A DNA stretch of 6,358 nt from DAOPZC01 sp035353175 (GTDB taxonomy: Bacteria > Verrucomicrobiota > Kiritimatiellia > RFP12 > UBA1067), in NCBI GenBank assembly GCA_035353175.1, contig DAOPZC010000131.1, forward strand, positions 1-6,358, in the 5' to 3' direction. A program made the translations under genes and the position numbers. Each line of letters starts with the position of its first letter. Within the stretch, counting starts at the first letter, position 1. Positions 6,166 through 6,358 of this stretch are shown here, in pieces. The notes beneath the pieces were generated by a model. The model saw only the letters and a list, made by a program, of their open reading frames with translations, was not told the origin of the DNA and searched no databases.

Positions 6166-6358
6166 ATGAAAAAAACGATCCTGACCTGCGTGGCGGCGCT
6201 CACGCTCGGCCTCTCCCATGTGTTCGCCGACACGCCAACCACCGCGCCGGCGGCCGCGGCGGCGACCGTGGCGGAGGCCCCGGCGGCCGCACAGGCGGAA
6301 ACGGGCGACTGGCGCAGCATGGTCCGCAAGGTCAAGAAGCTGAAGGACGACACCGGCA
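6166..6358 (+). CDS. exported protein with Ala/Pro-rich linker, N-terminal fragment (runs off the window)
   Basis: An open frame begins at ATG 6166 and continues to the window edge (64 codons seen, no stop). Residues 1-21 are a textbook signal peptide: MKK, a hydrophobic core TILTCVAALTLGL, and a signal peptidase I site after VFA. Residues 22-47 are an Ala/Pro/Thr-rich low-complexity linker. Residues 48-64, DWRSMVRKVKKLKDDTG, are strongly basic and begin a folded part that lies outside the window. GGAAA at 6156-6160, 5 nt upstream, is a moderate ribosome binding site. An in-frame ATG at 6160 would add only two residues and overlaps that site. It follows oadA by 59 nt, with the 6116-6137 hairpin between. 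By position it could be an unusual OadB with an added exported N-terminus or an accessory protein, but the visible part matches neither. Function unknown. Confidence 0.7.
   Translation, partial: MKKTILTCVAALTLGLSHVFADTPTTAPAAAAATVAEAPAAAQAETGDWRSMVRKVKKLKDDTG

Overview
The window (about 6.4 kb, GC-rich) comes from a bacterial chromosome. It holds four gene units and little unexplained DNA. The protein types suggest an anaerobic or facultatively fermentative bacterium. These are a sodium-pump decarboxylase OadG/OadA pair with an unusual alpha subunit, and a two-domain protein joining a glutamine-amidotransferase-like domain to an N-formylglutamate-amidohydrolase-like domain. My best guess is the PVC/Kiritimatiellota-Lentisphaerota neighbourhood. 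That is an impression from protein style, not something the sequence proves.

Layout: (1) 63-1670, plus strand, encodes a 535-residue protein with an N-terminal BPL_N-type (class I amidotransferase-like) domain and a C-terminal N-formylglutamate amidohydrolase-like domain. (2) A 121-bp convergent spacer follows. (3) 1792-3849, minus strand, is a complete uvrB for nucleotide excision repair. (4) 3850-4004 is a 155-bp divergent spacer. It has a clear promoter for the rightward genes (perfect TATAAT, A/T tracts upstream) and a small inverted repeat in the uvrB leader. (5) 4005-4244 is oadG, the small membrane-anchor subunit. (6) 4289-6106 is oadA, the carboxyltransferase fused to a biotin carrier domain, with a GTG start. 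(7) 6116-6137 is a perfect 9-bp-stem hairpin. (8) 6166 to the window edge is the start of a gene for an exported protein with an Ala/Pro-rich linker; its body lies outside the window.

How they work together: OadG and OadA form one transcription unit. They should be the cytoplasmic catalytic and linking parts of a biotin-dependent, Na+-translocating decarboxylase, most likely acting on oxaloacetate. The membrane pump subunit OadB is not in the window and would be expected just downstream. The truncated exported protein sits where OadB or an accessory gene would be. UvrB and the two-domain protein show no functional tie to the pump.

I found no mobile elements, CRISPR arrays, tRNA or rRNA genes. 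Nothing here is strong evidence for a wholly new system. The most unusual items are the two-domain fusion protein, the non-canonical OadA signature, and the unidentified exported protein next to the pump genes.
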